Positions 23,725-30,796 of a stretch of DNA of 48,337 nucleotides are shown one piece after another. The notes under the pieces are model-generated. The model was given only the letters and a program-made list of their open reading frames with translations. It did not search any database and was not told the DNA's origin. Position 1 is the first letter of the stretch. Each line of letters opens with the position of its first letter. Source of the stretch: Actinomycetota bacterium (GTDB lineage Bacteria; Actinomycetota; Thermoleophilia; UBA2241); NCBI GenBank assembly GCA_003132585.1, contig PKYG01000091.1:18893-67229 (forward strand). The letters are read 5' to 3'. A program made the translations under genes and the position numbers.

Positions 23725-24062
23725 TCGCCCAGGGCGAGGTCTGGTGGGCCGAGCTGCGCGAGCCGTCGGGCTCCGAACCCGGCTTTCGGCGGCCGGTCGT
23801 CGTCGTGCAGGGCGATTCGTTCAACCGTAGTCGCATCGCCACCGTGGTGTGTGTCGCGCTCACCAGCAACCTGCACTGGGCAGAGGCTCCCGGCAACGTG
23901 TTGCTGACGTCGAAGGCGACGGGGCTGCCCAAGGACTCCGTTGCCAACGTGTCGCAGATCGTTGCGCTCGACCGAGCGTCGCTGACCGAGCGGGTCGGCA
24001 CCCTGCCCGACAAGAAGCTCGAGCTCGTGCTGAGCGGTATCGATATCGTGCTCGGTCGCTGA
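23721..24062 (+). CDS. MazF/PemK family endoribonuclease toxin
   Basis: 113 residues from GTG 23721. IAQGEVWWAELREPSGSEPGFRRPVVVVQGDSFNRSRIATVVCVALTSNL is the conserved MazF N-terminal half, with the GxEPGxRRPVVV loop. Later KATGLPKDSVANVSQIVALDRASLTERVG is the second conserved block. It looks intact and is coupled to the ribbon-helix-helix antitoxin. It belongs to the ChpB/MazF group that pairs with RHH antitoxins, unlike the first pair at 5165-5749. Confidence 0.94.
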   Translation: MIAQGEVWWAELREPSGSEPGFRRPVVVVQGDSFNRSRIATVVCVALTSNLHWAEAPGNVLLTSKATGLPKDSVANVSQIVALDRASLTERVGTLPDKKLELVLSGIDIVLGR

Positions 24063-24097
24063 GGCGTTGGTCCTCTTCCCGGTCGCGTTCGGTTGAC

Positions 24098-24352
24098 ATG
24101 AATCCATTGACCGCCTTCGGCGCCGGAGCCGTCACTCTCATGCTGATCTCCTATGCACTGGAGCATCGCGCGGCTCTGTGGATATTGATCTTTGCCTTCG
24201 CCTGCGCTGCTTCGGCGGTCTACGCAGCGCTCGCGAATACTTGGCCCTTCATGGTCGTCGAAAGCATATGGGCGCTGGTAGCCTTGCGGCGGTGGTGGAC
24301 GACGCGCGGCTCAAGCCGTAGGCGCGGCCAACGAGGCAAGCGTTGGACGTGA
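24098..24352 (+). CDS. small membrane protein, CBU_0592-like
   Basis: 84 residues from ATG 24098, not listed separately in the ORF track. Two to three hydrophobic helices: LTAFGAGAVTLMLISYALEH, ALWILIFAFACAASAVYAAL and WPFMVVESIWALVALRRWW, followed by a basic tail. The closing pattern, in which a strand of small residues leads into FxxxExxWALVALRR, is typical of a widespread family of tiny membrane proteins of unknown function. It overlaps the start of the next gene by 10 bases. Confidence 0.6.
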   Translation: MNPLTAFGAGAVTLMLISYALEHRAALWILIFAFACAASAVYAALANTWPFMVVESIWALVALRRWWTTRGSSRRRGQRGKRWT

Positions 24353-24939
24353 TATTCGACCTCGGCGGCGTGCTACTGACCTGGGATCCTCCCGCCATGC
24401 TCTCGTCCGTGTTCGAGGATCCCCACGAGCGTGCGCGGGTGCTCGATCGCCTCTTCGGCGATCCGGACTGGATCGAGCTCGACCGCGGCACGCTTCCGGT
24501 CGCAAAGGCGATCGAGCGCGCCGCGCAGAGAACGGGCATCAGCGCCGACAGGCTGCGCACCTTGTTCGATGTGATGCCTAGCTGGCTGGTGCCCGTGCCG
24601 GCGGCCATCGAGCTCGTCAGAGCCCTTCGGGCCGCCGGCAATCGACTGTTCGTGCTCTCGAACATGCAGCGCGCCACGCTTGCGCACATCGAGACCGCCT
24701 ACGACTTCCTTGCACTGTTCGACGGTCGCGTCTTCTCCTGCGAGGTCGGCGAGTGCAAGCCGGAGCCGGCGATCTATCGCCGCCTCCTCGACACATTCGC
24801 GCTCGACCCAAGCGCCACGGTGTTCATCGACGACCATCAGGCCAACCTCGACGCGGCGGCCGCGTTCGGCATCGCGACTATCAGGTTCGAGACGGTTGAG
24901 GGGTGCCGTGCGGAGCTCGAGGCGCTGGGGTGCGTCTAA
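24343..24939 (+). CDS. HAD-superfamily hydrolase (second copy)
   Basis: 198 residues. The start is set at TTG 24343 (MDVIFDLGGV); GTG 24349 is an alternative. Motif I VIFDLGGVLLTW, motif II RLFVLSNMQRATLAHI, motif III lysine in GECKPEPAIYRRLL, and motif IV TVFIDDHQANLDAAAAFG are all present. It resembles the HAD at 14231 in size and layout but the sequences differ widely, so this is not a recent duplication. The start lies inside the hairpin CCAACG-AGGCAAG-CGTTGG, and GTTGGAC here resembles a lone attC core. Confidence 0.88.
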   Translation: MDVIFDLGGVLLTWDPPAMLSSVFEDPHERARVLDRLFGDPDWIELDRGTLPVAKAIERAAQRTGISADRLRTLFDVMPSWLVPVPAAIELVRALRAAGNRLFVLSNMQRATLAHIETAYDFLALFDGRVFSCEVGECKPEPAIYRRLLDTFALDPSATVFIDDHQANLDAAAAFGIATIRFETVEGCRAELEALGCV

Positions 24940-25331
24940 CCCAGGTGCGAACGCAGCCATGCCGCGAGTTCCTCTTCATCGAGTTCGCCGGCAGCGAGCG
25001 CGAGCATGACGGTCACGACCTCCGCCTCAGGCGCAGCGAGATCGCGGCCGTTGAGCCCCAGGAAGACCCCCATCGTCACGAAGGCGATGCGCTTGTTGCC
25101 GTCGTTGAACGGGTGACTCCGCGCCAGCCCGTGTCCGTACGTCGCAGCCAGACCGGCCAGATCGACTGTGGGCTCGTAGGCGAAGCGCTGCTGGGCACGG
25201 GCAAGCGCGGACTCCAGGGCGTGCTCGTCGCGGATGCCCGGCATCCCTCCATGCTCGCGGATCAGGTCGAGGTGCACTGCCTCGACGACCAGCCGGTCGA
25301 CCCACCGCGGCTCCGCGGTTTGACGCGCCAC
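24936..25331 (-). CDS. doc: Doc-family (Fic fold) toxin
   Basis: 131 residues. RWVDRLVVEAVHLDLIREHGGMPGIRDEHALESALARAQQRFAYE is the Doc N-terminus, and HPFNDGNKRIAFVTMGVFLGLNG contains the Fic/Doc active site (HxFxxGNKR; the Doc group phosphorylates EF-Tu rather than adding AMP). It starts 3 bases after the antitoxin stop. The 3' end overlaps the convergent HAD gene by 4 bases. Confidence 0.93.
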   Translation of the reverse strand: MARQTAEPRWVDRLVVEAVHLDLIREHGGMPGIRDEHALESALARAQQRFAYEPTVDLAGLAATYGHGLARSHPFNDGNKRIAFVTMGVFLGLNGRDLAAPEAEVVTVMLALAAGELDEEELAAWLRSHLG

Positions 25332-25334
25332 CGG

Positions 25335-25562
25335 CTACTTGGCCAGCTCGCGGAGTGCGTTGCGGTACTTCCCAGAGACCTTGGTAGCCAGAGCAAGCGC
25401 CTCCTCGGTCTGCGGGTCGTAGGGCGTGAGCAGGATGCCGCGATCGGTCTCGACGGCGAGCACGGTGTCGCCGGCCGACAGGTGGAGTCTCTCCGCCATG
25501 TCCTTGGGCAACGTGGCGCTGATCGAGCCCCCGGCCTGGCGCAACTTCAGTCCACGAGTCAT
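25335..25562 (-). CDS. AbrB-type antitoxin of the Doc toxin
   Basis: 75 residues from ATG 25562 behind GGAGGATCC; the track start at 25664 is too early. TRGLKLRQAGGSISATLPKDMAERLHLSAGDTVLAVETDRGILLTPYDP is an AbrB/SpoVT-type swapped-hairpin domain. The tail (EEALALATKVSGKYRNALRELAK) is the usual toxin-binding helix. AbrB-type partners are found with Doc in many bacteria in place of Phd. An operator palindrome lies just upstream. Confidence 0.92.
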   Translation of the reverse strand: MTRGLKLRQAGGSISATLPKDMAERLHLSAGDTVLAVETDRGILLTPYDPQTEEALALATKVSGKYRNALRELAK

Positions 25563-25588
25563 GGATCCTCCAGTCGGTCGTGCAGAGT

Positions 25589-25606
25589 GTAGCATTCTAA
25601 TGCTAC
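25589..25606 (-). promoter_or_regulatory. operator palindrome of the antitoxin-doc operon
   Basis: Perfect inverted repeat GTAGCATT-CT-AATGCTAC, 27 bases upstream of the antitoxin start. The AT-rich centre and position suggest the site where the AbrB-type antitoxin represses its own operon. Confidence 0.65.
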
Positions 25607-25621
25607 CACATCGCGGGGCTC

Positions 25622-25673
25622 GGCTAACAGCGTGTCGAGCATGCGCGCTCCGCGCGCACCTCACGCGCTAGAC
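25622..25673. other. short attC-like hairpin
   Basis: Left GGCTAAC and right GCTAGAC flank arms GCGTG/CACGC and TGCGCGC/GCGCGCA. Length (52 bp) and one core mismatch (GCTAGAC for GTTAGAC) make it a weak attC candidate, possibly the distal end of the array. Bases 25674-25806 hold no gene, but from about 25790 they match the 3' flank of the 29646 gene. Confidence 0.35.
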
Positions 25674-25806
25674 GGTCGGCCCAACCGAGACGCATCGCCG
25701 TCTACGAACCCGCGAACTGTGAGCCCATGGTGCTTTCGAGTACCTGGAGACGCGCCGCGCGTCGCTGCGGTTCGCGGCCGAGACCCCAACGCGCTGGCCG
25801 GAAGCC

Positions 25807-26871
25807 CTACCGCGGCCGCCAATCGGGTTCCTCTGCGTTGTCGATGCCCGGCACCGCGGAGAGCCCGGAGCCGTCGGCGTTCACGATGTAGAGGCGAGAG
25901 CCGTGAGACCCCATGTGAGAACTGCTCGCCATTGCCAAAGCCTTCCCGTCCGGCGTCCACGCTGGCGCGGCGTAGGGGTCCGGCGTGATGAAGTCCGAGA
26001 TGGGGTGGAGGACCGTCACCGGAGTCCCGCCCCCACGCGCGGGCACGATCTCGATGCTCTGACTCGTCTTGCTGTCGATGGCGATCCTCTTGCCGTCCGG
26101 CGAGAGTGCGAAGTCGCCGATGTTCCCGACCTTCGTCAGCTGGACGAGTCCGCTCCCGTCGTGGCCGATCGCGCAGACGTCGCTGAGCCGTAGGAAGAGG
26201 ATCTTGCCGCTCGGCGCCCAGGCGGGGAAGTGGTCGACCTGCCCACCAGGAGGTGTTCCAGGAGCCGGGTGCGTCACGCGCCTGAGACCGCTGCCGTCGG
26301 CCTTCACCGAGAAGATGGCGTGCTCCTCCAACGACAGAGCTCTCATGAAGGCGATCTTCTTGCCGTCCGGTGACCACACCGCCCAGTCGCCTCTCACCGA
26401 CCCCTTCGTCAGGCGCCTCTTGTTCGAGCCGTCGGCGTTCATGACCCACAAGGTGGCGTATATCGTGTCATCGGCCCTGGGGGCGTACACGGCGTATACG
26501 ATCCTGGTTCCGTCCGGAGACCAGGAGGGGTTGGTCTCCCAGCCGGGGGTATCTGTCAGCTGCTTGAGAGCCGTGCCGTCGGGGTTGACGACATAGATGT
26601 CACTGTTCCCGCCGTCCCCAGTTGTTACGACTTTCGCGAAGGCGATGGTGCCGGCGACGGTGGGTCTCGGCAGAGGTGTCGCGCTCTCGCTCGGCGCCAC
26701 CGAAGGCGAGGGCGAAGCGCTCGGCGAGGTCGATGCCATAGGGCTCGCGCCGCCGCAGGCGCCGAGCGCGAGCACGAGAACTGCGACAACGACGAGCGAC
26801 GAGAATGCGGCGGTCAGCGCGGTCACGCCCCACGTGGGCGCGCGTGACGCTGATCTCCCGATCCCTCTCAT
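25807..26871 (-). CDS. PD40/TolB-like beta-propeller lipoprotein, paralogue 1
   Basis: 354 residues from ATG 26871 (RBS GGGGGCAAGG; the track start at 26919 overlaps the upstream gene). The N-terminus ends in LVLALGAC, a lipobox, followed by a Ser/Pro/Ala-rich linker. The body has repeated blades of the type DIYVVNPDGTALKQLTD...PSWSPDGTRIVYAVY, typical of TolB/DPP6-like six-bladed propellers. The protein should be displayed outside the membrane and bind proteins or peptides. It follows paralogue 2 after only 16 bases and probably shares its transcript. Long stretches of DNA are near-identical to the other two copies. Confidence 0.88.
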   Translation of the reverse strand: MRGIGRSASRAPTWGVTALTAAFSSLVVVAVLVLALGACGGASPMASTSPSASPSPSVAPSESATPLPRPTVAGTIAFAKVVTTGDGGNSDIYVVNPDGTALKQLTDTPGWETNPSWSPDGTRIVYAVYAPRADDTIYATLWVMNADGSNKRRLTKGSVRGDWAVWSPDGKKIAFMRALSLEEHAIFSVKADGSGLRRVTHPAPGTPPGGQVDHFPAWAPSGKILFLRLSDVCAIGHDGSGLVQLTKVGNIGDFALSPDGKRIAIDSKTSQSIEIVPARGGGTPVTVLHPISDFITPDPYAAPAWTPDGKALAMASSSHMGSHGSRLYIVNADGSGLSAVPGIDNAEEPDWRPR

Positions 26872-26887
26872 GGCCTTGCCCCCTCCC

Positions 26888-27937
26888 CTATCGCGGCCGC
26901 CAGGCGGGGTCGACAGCATTGTCGATGCCCGGGACCGCGGAGAGGCCGGAGCCGTCGGCGTTCACGATGTAGAGGCGAGAGCCTCCTCCGTCTGCGTGCC
27001 CGGTCCAGCTGCTGCTCGCTAAGGCCAGCGCTTGCCCGTCCGGCGTCCACGCAGGAGCGGCGTTGGGGGCATCTGGGATGAAGTCCGAAACTGGCTCCAG
27101 AAGTGCCACTGGGCTCCCGCCGCCATGGGCGGCAACCACCGCGACACGGTCACTGTTGTTGTAGTGGACGGCGATCCTCTTGCCGTCTGGCGAGAGCGCG
27201 AACTCGACGATGTTCTCGCCCTTCGTCAGCTGGACAAGTCCGCTCCCGTCGGGGTTCACCGCAAACACCTGGCCCTGCCGAAGGAGGAGGATCTTGCCGT
27301 TGGGCGCCCAGGCGGGGAACAAGTCGTTGACCGCCGCACCAGGCGTCCCCCCAGCAGGCGGGCGCGTCGCGCGCCTAAGACCGCTGCCGTCGGCGTTCAT
27401 GACGAAGATGCAGTACCCGTCTGGCAGGGGATTCACGAAAGCGATCTGCTTGCCGTCCGGCGACCACGACGGGTATATGCCTCTGACCGCACCCTTCGTC
27501 AACTGTGCCTTCCCGGAGCCGTCCGCGTTCATGATCCACACGCTCGCGTCTTCGACTCCAGACCATCCTCGAGGGTAGCCGCCGTAGACGATCCTGCGCC
27601 CGTCCGGCGACCAGGCGGGGCGCTCCTCGACGCCGGGGTCGTCGGTCAGCCGCTCGAGGCCTGTGCCGTCGGCGTTGACGACGTAGATGTCGGCGTTGCC
27701 GCCGATCCCAGGTTCTACCAATCTCGTGAACGCGATGGTACCGGCGACGGTCGGCGTGGGCAGAGGAGTCGCGCTCTGAGACGGCTCTGCCGAGGGCGAA
27801 GCCATCAGGCTCGGCGAGTTCGATGCCGTGGTGCTCGTGCCCCCGCACGACGCGAGTGCGAGCGCCGCAATCGCGACGAGCAACGACAGTGCGACGTTGA
27901 TGGCTACGCATGGTGGTGACTCTCCTAGCCTCTTCAT
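26888..27937 (-). CDS. PD40/TolB-like beta-propeller lipoprotein, paralogue 2
   Basis: 349 residues. LLVAIAALALASC gives a lipobox. The linker SPSLMASPSAEPSQSATPLPTPTVAG leads into propeller blades (DIYVVNADGTGLERLTDDPGVEERPAWSPDGRRIVY; AFVNPLPDGYCIFVMNADGSGLRRATRP). Start ATG 27937 has a GGGGAAGGGG ribosome site. It is preceded by leader RNA copy 1 with a GC hairpin (27982-28152), so its expression may be controlled by premature termination. Its sequence is closest to paralogue 3 (29646). Confidence 0.9.
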   Translation of the reverse strand: MKRLGESPPCVAINVALSLLVAIAALALASCGGTSTTASNSPSLMASPSAEPSQSATPLPTPTVAGTIAFTRLVEPGIGGNADIYVVNADGTGLERLTDDPGVEERPAWSPDGRRIVYGGYPRGWSGVEDASVWIMNADGSGKAQLTKGAVRGIYPSWSPDGKQIAFVNPLPDGYCIFVMNADGSGLRRATRPPAGGTPGAAVNDLFPAWAPNGKILLLRQGQVFAVNPDGSGLVQLTKGENIVEFALSPDGKRIAVHYNNSDRVAVVAAHGGGSPVALLEPVSDFIPDAPNAAPAWTPDGQALALASSSWTGHADGGGSRLYIVNADGSGLSAVPGIDNAVDPAWRPR

Positions 27938-27981
27938 GACCCGCCCCTTCCCCTTTGGCCCCTTGGCTCCTAAGAGGTCGG

Positions 27982-28152
27982 TCCCCAGAAAGCACGAAGA
28001 CCGGCCGACGGGCCGGTCTCACTAGTGGCTCCCCGCCGGACTGCGGTGGCCGCAGCGGTACGTCCGGCGGATCACAGCCTCCCGTGTGCAGTGCTGCACC
28101 TATCAGGAGTCTCGTACGACGATTGTATATCCCGACGCGGTGACGAGGTCAA
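27982..28152 (-). promoter_or_regulatory. conserved promoter and leader RNA with terminator hairpin, copy 1
   Basis: Minus strand: TTGACC (28152-28147), 17 bases, TATACA (28129-28124), then a leader starting near GTACGAGACTCC. The leader contains GTGC...GCAC, a CCGCCGGAC/GTCCGGCGG stem and ends in GACCGGCC-CGTC-GGCCGGTC followed by TTCGTGCTTTC. About 170 bases match copy 2 at 31982-32134 closely. The first part of the leader (TACGAGACTCCTGA.AGGTGCAGC) also precedes the cupin gene. No known riboswitch class could be assigned. It is likely an attenuator or riboswitch-like element for the lipoprotein gene at 27937. Confidence 0.6.
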
Positions 28153-28192
28153 GCGTACGGGGATCGCGGCGATCGACCAGAGCGCGGTGAGC

Positions 28193-28525
28193 TCAGGGCT
28201 GTTCGAAGAGCAGGACTCGGATACATTCGCCCGCAGCGGGTTCCATCCTGTGGGCGTCTGCTTCACCGGCGAGGATTATGCCGGTGTCGCCCGGCCGCAA
28301 GCGGATGGCTCTCCCTCCGTCCCTGAACCGAAGGGTGGACTCACCGGCGAGCACGTGGAGGAGGTGCCCCTGCGTGCACCAGCTGTCCCTCACGTATCCT
28401 TCCGCGAACTCGATCAGATCCACCTCCTGACCGTCGCGCACGCAGGTCTTGCTGCGAAAACCCTTTTGGGGCTCGCCCTCGACCTCGTCCCAAGGCATGT
28501 TCTCCCAATCGATCATGACGTCCAT
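28193..28525 (-). CDS. cupin-domain protein
   Basis: 110 residues from ATG 28525 behind GAGGAGGG. QEVDLIEFAEGYVRDSWCTQGHLLHVLAGESTLRFRDGGRAIRLRPGDTGIILAGEADAHRMEPAAGECIRVLLFEQP is a small single-domain cupin. The two cupin motifs are visible: GHLLHVLAGESTLRF and PGDTGIILAGEADAHRM. The first motif has only one or two of the usual metal-binding histidines, so metal binding is uncertain. Its promoter and leader share the design of the lipoprotein leaders, which points to co-regulation. Confidence 0.88.
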   Translation of the reverse strand: MDVMIDWENMPWDEVEGEPQKGFRSKTCVRDGQEVDLIEFAEGYVRDSWCTQGHLLHVLAGESTLRFRDGGRAIRLRPGDTGIILAGEADAHRMEPAAGECIRVLLFEQP

Positions 28526-28632
28526 GGTTCCCTCCTCGTATCCTCAGCTTCCTCTGGCAGTCCCGTCGCCGCGCTGCACCTGTCAGGAGTCTCGTATGGT
28601 GGCGGTGTACCCCCGTGCAGTGATGGGTTCAA
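28526..28632 (-). promoter_or_regulatory. promoter and leader of the cupin gene, same family as the lipoprotein leaders
   Basis: TTGAAC (28632-28627), 17 bases, TACACC (28609-28604), followed by TACGAGACTCCTGACAGGTGCAGC as in the two longer copies. The long GC hairpin is absent; instead the leader goes straight to the ribosome site. This is the shortest form of the element. Confidence 0.55.
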
Positions 28633-28682
28633 GCGTTTGGGGCGCGCGGTCCGCTGGCTGAACCCGCGGCCGGCCGTCGGAG

Positions 28683-28967
28683 TCAGAGCTCCTTGGTCTC
28701 CACCGTCTCGACGATCCGCGCTTGCGGCTCCACGATCACCGTCCCCTCCACCCGACTCCACACCTGGCGCATCGCGGCGAGAAGTGCCTCGGCCTCGCTC
28801 TGAGTGTCGAACTCGAGGTCGATCATGACGTAGTTGGGATCGTCGATCGATCGCAAGACCTGGTAACGACGCACGCCCGACTTTTTCCGATCGACAGGGT
28901 CGCTGTCGAAGGCCCTCTTCCAGCCGTCGAAGTTGGGGACTGAGTGTTCGATTCGCAGAATTGGCAT
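28683..28967 (-). CDS. dimeric alpha/beta-barrel (cyclase/monooxygenase-like) protein
   Basis: 94 residues from ATG 28967; GGGGAG upstream is the ribosome site. PILRIEHSVPNFDGWKRAFDSDPVDRKKSGVRRYQVLRSIDDPNYVMIDLEFDTQSEAEALLAAMRQVWS is the ferredoxin-like fold of antibiotic-biosynthesis monooxygenase/cyclase relatives. No catalytic residues can be named. A similar small protein is encoded at 29118; the two differ widely and may form related but separate dimers. Confidence 0.8.
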   Translation of the reverse strand: MPILRIEHSVPNFDGWKRAFDSDPVDRKKSGVRRYQVLRSIDDPNYVMIDLEFDTQSEAEALLAAMRQVWSRVEGTVIVEPQARIVETVETKEL

Positions 28968-29055
28968 GTCATCTCTCCCCTGCTTGGCATCGTCGACCAG
29001 CAGGCGCTCTCAGTGGCAAGGTACGCCGCGGCAATCGCGCGGATTCGGAAGGCAA

Positions 29056-29097
29056 AGTGCGCCGAGGGCGCAGTTCACACCGCGCCCTCGGCGCACT
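29056..29097. terminator. strong bidirectional GC hairpin
   Basis: AGTGCGCCGAGGGCGC (29056-29071) and its exact complement (29082-29097) are separated by 10 bases: a perfect 16-bp stem between the 3' end of the 29118 gene and the 5' end of the 28683 gene on the minus strand. No U-run follows on either side. It should terminate or insulate transcription. Confidence 0.6.
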
Positions 29098-29117
29098 CGA
29101 TCAAGCTGTCGGCCTGG

Positions 29118-29417
29118 TCAGGCGGCCACGCGGCTTGCGTACGTGCGGGTTTCGCCATCGCGCACCCACGTCGCCACGGGTGGTGTCTCCACGCCGGCAC
29201 GCTTCATGATCGCCGCGAGCTCCGGATCCGTGCGCAGGGAGTCCCCGGCCTCGCGGGACGGGAAGCGCAGATGGACGGTCAGGTCATTGCCGTCTTCGTC
29301 GCCGCGGAAGATCTCGTGACCGGTGCAGCCATGCTTCGCGCGCAGCGGCTCGCCGTCGTCGAAGACCGACTTCCACGTGTCGTAGTCACGTACTCTCTCT
29401 CGCATGATGAGGATCAT
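29118..29417 (-). CDS. dimeric alpha/beta-barrel protein (ABM-like)
   Basis: 99 residues. ILIMRERVRDYDTWKSVFDDGEPLRAKHGCTGHEIFRGDEDGNDLTVHLRFPSREAGDSLRTDPELAAIMKRAGVETPP is a ferredoxin-like monooxygenase-family fold with a YDTWK motif. Its upstream sequence is fairly AT-rich around GCACTATTGTG, a possible promoter region. The 16-bp hairpin follows its stop codon, so it is likely a separate unit. Confidence 0.78.
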   Translation of the reverse strand: MILIMRERVRDYDTWKSVFDDGEPLRAKHGCTGHEIFRGDEDGNDLTVHLRFPSREAGDSLRTDPELAAIMKRAGVETPPVATWVRDGETRTYASRVAA

Positions 29418-29546
29418 GATCGCCTCTCGAAGGGAGCGGGGGCGCCGCTCCTGTCCAGAGTCGCACGCTTGCCCACAATAGTGTGTCGTACCGCACTATT
29501 GCCGACCACTAACGCGTTGCGTGGCGGGGACGACTGAGGGGTTGGC

Positions 29547-29588
29547 TGGTGGACCGCGGTGGAGCCGCGCCCCCAACCTCCGCCGTGC
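29547..29588 (-). pseudogene. decayed tRNA-Ala 3' half
   Basis: 42 bases match the 3' half of the intact tRNA-Ala(TGC) at 32291-32366 at 35 of 42 positions, including the CCA-coding end (TGGTGGACCGC) and the anticodon-stem region (ACCTCCGCCGTGC). The T-loop bases are lost (GAGCCGCGCC where the intact gene has GAGTCGAACC), and the match stops at the anticodon loop. This is a remnant from duplication or from an old integration event; it cannot make a functional tRNA. No gene lies in 29418-29645. Confidence 0.6.
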
Positions 29589-29645
29589 TGACGCGGGCCT
29601 GTCGCGTCCCCGCGTGCCGAGAGCCTAACGCGCTGGCCGGAAGCC

Positions 29646-30689
29646 CTACCGCGGCCGCCAGGCGGGGTCCTCCGCGTTGTCGATGCCCGGAACCGCGGAG
29701 AGGCCGGAGCCGTCGGCGTTCACGATGTAGAGGCGAGAGCCATAGAATCCAAGGTAGTCGCTGCTCGCCACCGCCAGCGCGTGTCCATCCAGCGTCCACG
29801 CAGGAGCAGCTTTGGGGTCGTTTGGGATGAAGTCCGACACCGGGTCGAGGAGCGTCACCGGAGTGCCGCCGCCATGCGCCGGAACCACCGCGACACGGTC
29901 ACTGTTGTTGTAGTGAACGGCGATCCTCTTGCCGTCCGGCGAGAGCGCGAACCATATAATGTTCTCGCCCTTCGTCAGCTGGACAAGTCCGCTCCCGTCG
30001 GGGTTCACCGCGAACACCTGGCCAAGCCGAAGAAGGAGGATCTTGCCGTTCGGCGCCCAGGTGGGCGAGTTCTCGTCGGCCTGCGTACCAGGCGATGTCC
30101 CGGCAGCCGGGCGCGTCACGCGCTTAAGACCGCTGCCGTCGGCGTTGATCACGAAGGTGGCGAACCGTTCTGGCAGCAAGAGCCTTATGAAGGCGATCTG
30201 TTTGCCGTCGGGCGACCACGTCGGCCAGGCGCCTCTGCCCGACCCCTTGGTCAGCTTGACCTTCCCGGAGCCGTCCGCGTTCATGACCCAGACGGTCGCG
30301 TCTTCGATGTCATCGCTTCCTTCGGCAATGACGTCGTAGACGATCCTGCTCCCGTCCGGGGACCAGGAGGGGTGGTCCTCCCAGCCGGGAGCTTCGGCCA
30401 AGGCTTTGAGACCCGTGCCGTCGGCGTTGACGACGTAGATGTCGCCGTTGCCGCCCTCGCCTGGTCTTACTACTCTCTCGAACGCGATCGTGCCGGCGAC
30501 GGTCGGTGTCGGCAGGGGAGTCGCACTCGGAGACGGCTCGGCCGAGGGTGAGGTCATCGCGCTCGGCGAGGTCGATGCCGCGGTGCTCGCGCCGCCGCAC
30601 GACGCGAGCGCGAGCACCGCGATCGCGACGAGCAGCGGTAGCAGCAACGCGACCGATGCAGGTGATCTGGATCCCCACGGCGTCTTCAT
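29646..30689 (-). CDS. PD40/TolB-like beta-propeller lipoprotein, paralogue 3
   Basis: 347 residues. LLVAIAVLALASC is the lipobox; the linker STAASTSPSAMTSPSAEPSPSATPLPTPTVAG precedes propeller blades such as DIYVVNADGTGLKALAEAPGWEDHPSWSPDGSRIVYDV and AFIRLLLPERFATFVINADGSGLKRVTRP. Start ATG 30689 has GGAGGGGGAGAG upstream. The final blade (GSRLYIVNADGSGLSAVPGIDNAEDPAWRPR) and the 3' flank are almost identical to paralogues 1 and 2. The leader again carries a GC hairpin (30723-30757), which suggests the same type of control in a diverged form. Confidence 0.9.
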   Translation of the reverse strand: MKTPWGSRSPASVALLLPLLVAIAVLALASCGGASTAASTSPSAMTSPSAEPSPSATPLPTPTVAGTIAFERVVRPGEGGNGDIYVVNADGTGLKALAEAPGWEDHPSWSPDGSRIVYDVIAEGSDDIEDATVWVMNADGSGKVKLTKGSGRGAWPTWSPDGKQIAFIRLLLPERFATFVINADGSGLKRVTRPAAGTSPGTQADENSPTWAPNGKILLLRLGQVFAVNPDGSGLVQLTKGENIIWFALSPDGKRIAVHYNNSDRVAVVPAHGGGTPVTLLDPVSDFIPNDPKAAPAWTLDGHALAVASSDYLGFYGSRLYIVNADGSGLSAVPGIDNAEDPAWRPR

Positions 30690-30722
30690 GACTCTCCCCC
30701 TCCACTTGGCCGTTTGGCTCTT

Positions 30723-30757
30723 GAGCGGCCCGGACCCCGCCGGTGTCCGGGCCGCTC
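30723..30757 (-). terminator. GC hairpin between the secreted-protein gene and paralogue 3
   Basis: GAGCGGCCCGGAC and GTCCGGGCCGCTC, a perfect 13-bp stem with a 9-base loop, in the leader 34 bases upstream of the 29646 gene's start. It can terminate the preceding gene or attenuate this one. A possible TTGACG -35 element lies at the end of the upstream gene. Confidence 0.6.
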
Positions 30758-30796
30758 GCGTGTGCTCGTGAAGTCAGTCTGTGATGCTCAGCGACG

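Noticed and set aside
27982-28117. Leader RNA as a cobalamin riboswitch (AGCCA....GAGACCGGCC resembles a B12 box)
   Set aside because: The box is interrupted, belongs partly to the terminator stem, and the other conserved cobalamin elements are not recognisable; left as an unassigned leader.
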